Below are positions 7,272-8,493 of a stretch of 8,493 nucleotides of DNA, in pieces. Position 1 is the stretch's first letter. Each line of letters begins with the position of its first letter. A program made the position numbers and the translations under genes. The notes under the pieces were generated by a model, which made no database searches, was not told the DNA's origin, and saw nothing but the letters and a program-made list of their open reading frames with translations. The stretch is from assembly GCA_014383605.1 (NCBI GenBank), contig JACNHM010000478.1:1-8493 (forward strand). The letters are read 5' to 3'. This DNA comes from Chloroflexota bacterium. GTDB taxonomy: Bacteria > Chloroflexota > Anaerolineae > UBA3071.

Positions 7272-7510
7272 GGTCCATGATGTTGTACCCCGGTTGGCAG
7301 ATGGCCGATAGCGAACAGCAGATGGCGGAAGGCAACCATCAGCTACCAGCCATAAGCCATCGGCCAAGTCGGGGGAGAGCATGGGAAAGGCTGCAGGATC
7401 GTTCCGGGCCTTCAACTCTCAGGGTTTCGACAAGCTCGGCCCAAGAGCTGGAGGAGGTGGGAGCAACCCTCCCCGGAACCCCCGGCCTTCAGGCCTGGGG
7501 AGCCGTCAGC
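7272..7510 (+). ncRNA. Candidate omega/reRNA scaffold of TnpB
   Basis: TnpB guide RNAs come from the 3' end of tnpB and the right end of the element, with the guide just beyond the element end. This stretch has no gene but several inverted repeats on the plus strand: TGGCCGAT 7302-7309 with ATCGGCCA 7359-7366; GTTCCGGG 7401-7408 with CCCGGAAC 7472-7479; nested inside the latter AGGGTT 7421-7426 with AACCCT 7465-7470; and inside that AGCTC 7433-7437 with GAGCT 7445-7449. The terminal hairpin 7479-7500 follows directly, sharing base 7479 with the outer stem. The mature 5' end may lie inside tnpB. If the element ends near 7510, the present guide would be the bases right after it. The role is inferred from position and foldability. 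Confidence 0.6.
7479..7500 (+). repeat. IS right-end hairpin
   Basis: CCCC-C-GGCC-TTCA-GGCC-T-GGGG forms two 4-bp stem segments around a TTCA loop with a single C/T mismatch. Loop, orientation, the T before GGGG and the following AG all match the left-end hairpin, which supports a common TnpA recognition signal. Confidence 0.75.
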
Positions 7511-7963
7511 CACCCTGTGCTTTCTCTACCACCCTCCGGGGTATGACCCCCCAGGGGGCAGGGAGAGGAACCCAGTGTTACCTCCCACACCACCAACCGG
7601 TCCCAGCCCCACACAGGGACGGGACAGGACGGACCAGGCCAGGCCAGGCACCCGCAAGAAGTGGCCGGGCAAGGGACAGGACCGGTCAGGGCCGGGCCAG
7701 ATCAACCAGCACCCCCGCCACCCCCGGCCCCAAGGCAACGGCCAGGCAGGGGACGGGACAGGGTCGGGTCAGACCGACCAAGGTCAGGACAGACCGCCCA
7801 ACCACCCCCCCCACGACCAGGCAGGGGACGGGACAGGACGGGTCAGGGGCGTCGCCTCCCACGCCAGGTCAGGCGACGAGGAGGCGCCAGGCCAAGCAGG
7901 GGGCGGACAGGGCACGAGCTGCACCAGGATGCGGGCGAACATGGGATGGTGTCACTCACCTAG
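7511..7963. repeat. T-depleted GC-rich tract with imperfect 75-bp repeats, no convincing gene
   Basis: From 7621 to 7920 the plus strand has only 11 T in 300 bases by direct count, while A remains common. GGGACGGGACAGG occurs at 7616-7628, 7750-7762 and 7825-7837. The last two belong to identical 21-base blocks (7742-7762 and 7817-7837) 75 bases apart, each followed by CGGGTCAG. GGTCAG recurs five times. Open frames exist because T-poor DNA contains few stop codons. Their products are Gly/Arg/Pro/Thr-rich and low-complexity, with no ribosome site, so I do not call a gene. Confidence 0.6.
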
Positions 7964-7976
7964 TGCCATACCGCTA

Positions 7977-8042
7977 GTTACACCAGGTGCAACGGCATCA
8001 TGATTCACCCCTGTTACACCACACGCGCTATGTGTTACACCA
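7977..8042. repeat. Three GTTACACCA repeats, one within an imperfect palindrome
   Basis: GTTACACCA occurs at 7977-7985, 8013-8021 and 8034-8042. The last two are 21 bases apart (about two helical turns) and share further sequence (ACGCGC after the motif). The first continues as GGTGCAAC, forming a 17-base imperfect palindrome (7977-7993) with one mismatched pair. A fourth copy lies at 5569-5577, in the right arm of the palindrome beside the IS. These look like sites for one DNA-binding protein. They lie just downstream of the 8064-8493 gene, not in its promoter. Confidence 0.65.
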
Positions 8043-8063
8043 CGCGCATCAACTCACAACATA

Positions 8064-8493
8064 TCAGAACAAGGGCAACCGGGCGTATTTGTACTCCTTC
8101 TCCAACGTCCAAGGAGCCTCGTCCCTTTGGCGTTTCCCCGCTCGCAGTTGCCGCTGCCAGACGTTGACGTTGCAGATGTGCATGTGCGTGTCCATCTCGC
8201 GCTCCCGGCTCCAGCGCTGCACCTCCCGGATGATTGCCTCCTGGACTGCCTTGTTGGGCACGAAGAAGTGGAGATGGCCCACCCCTATCCGGTGGAAGAT
8301 CTCCAGCTTGCGAGCGATGGCCGCAGCGTCCCGCCCTTGTGCTCTGCGCTCACACTCGACGTAGATCAGCCCGACCGGCGGAGGGGGCCCGACCTCCAGG
8401 TCGGGGGACAGGAATCCGAGTCCCCTCACGTCGCCCTCGGACGGGAGGAGGTTCACAAAGTCGGCCCAGGGCTCCATGATCTCGGCGGCCTGC
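8064..8493 (-). CDS. Replication-relaxation-like protein, C-terminal part (5' end outside window)
   Basis: The minus frame is open from the right edge to TGA at 8064. An ATG exists at 8477, but the frame continues upstream of it without a stop (QAAEIMEPW...), so the gene probably starts beyond the window. Counting from that ATG, residues 24-64 (SPDLEV, then GLIYVECERRAQ, then AIARKLEIFHRIG) match the pattern of plasmid replication-relaxation proteins (Pfam Replic_Relax). These have a PD...ExE...K arrangement recalling restriction-like nuclease folds; here it is D26, E41/E43 and K57. HLHFFVPNKAVQEAIIREVQRW then matches the usual strand plus helix. The preceding winged-helix part would lie outside. 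Such proteins are typical of plasmids and integrative elements, which fits the rest of the window. The call is by pattern only. Confidence 0.6.
   Translation of the reverse strand, partial: QAAEIMEPWADFVNLLPSEGDVRGLGFLSPDLEVGPPPPVGLIYVECERRAQGRDAAAIARKLEIFHRIGVGHLHFFVPNKAVQEAIIREVQRWSREREMDTHMHICNVNVWQRQLRAGKRQRDEAPWTLEKEYKYARLPLF

Larger units (their letters stand above)
5570..7510 (+). mobile_element. Solitary IS200/IS605-family (tnpB-only) element; ends approximate
   Basis: Both ends carry a similar hairpin with a TTCA loop and the same right flank TGGGGAG, in the same orientation (5595-5615 and 7479-7500), as expected for subterminal TnpA sites of this family. Between them lie a promoter, an intact tnpB and a structured 3' region. 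There is no Y1 transposase (tnpA), so movement would need a TnpA in trans. In IS608, as I recall, cleavage lies about 19 bases before the left hairpin and about 10 after the right one. Here TTAC 5570-5573 ends 21 bases before the left hairpin, and TCAG 7506-7509 follows the right one at a fitting distance. These exact ends are inferred. No target duplication is expected for this family. Confidence 0.8.

Noticed and set aside
7511..7570. CCCCCCAGGGGG-type short inverted repeat after the IS as terminator or second IS end
   Set aside because: It has very short arms, no T-run, no TTCA loop and no match to the IS hairpins.
7616..7846. Spaced repeats as a CRISPR array
   Set aside because: Repeats are few, lack regular repeat-spacer structure and have similar flanks; no cas genes are present.
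7381..7977. Plus-strand open frame of 198 codons (and two others) in the T-poor tract
   Set aside because: It is open only because T-poor DNA lacks stop codons. The product is low-complexity, different in each frame, lacks a ribosome site and starts inside the candidate guide RNA.

Overview
The window is GC-rich (AT-rich only around one promoter) and reads as an accessory region: a plasmid, phage or integrated element of an unidentified bacterium. A Chloroflexota-type host is my guess from the overall style of the proteins and of the TnpB element; nothing in the sequence proves it.

The left 5.3 kb is one minus-strand operon. A near-consensus sigma-70 promoter (5318-5346), overlaid by a repeated operator-like motif, reads leftward into six genes. 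In order they are: a 138-aa protein resembling only the last domain of the DNA polymerase III sliding clamp (4869-5285); a 193-aa zinc-ribbon-like protein (4291-4872); a RecD2-type SF1 helicase (2051-4294); a 157-aa protein with an excisionase/MerR-like helix-turn-helix (1587-2060); a 180-aa Cys/His-rich protein (1045-1587); and the N-terminal 349 codons of a type IIA topoisomerase A subunit, GyrA/ParC-like, running off the left edge (1-1048). Every gene overlaps the next by 1 to 10 bases, and non-ATG starts (TTG, TTG, GTG) sit on the preceding stop codons, so the genes look translationally coupled. The functional theme is DNA topology, unwinding and clamp contact, that is, a replication or repair module.

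The middle (about 5570-7510) holds a solitary IS200/IS605-family element on the plus strand: left-end hairpin, its own promoter, an apparently intact TnpB RNA-guided nuclease (485 aa), a highly structured 3' segment that probably encodes the omega/reRNA, and a matching right-end hairpin. No TnpA transposase gene is present. A perfect 34-bp palindrome, led in by GCTACAG repeats, abuts the left end.

The right end contains a T-depleted GC-rich tract with imperfect 75-bp periodicity (7600-7930) and no convincing gene, then three copies of GTTACACCA (7977-8042), also found once at the palindrome beside the IS. Last is the minus-strand 3' part of a gene whose product resembles plasmid replication-relaxation proteins (8064-8493, entering from the right edge).
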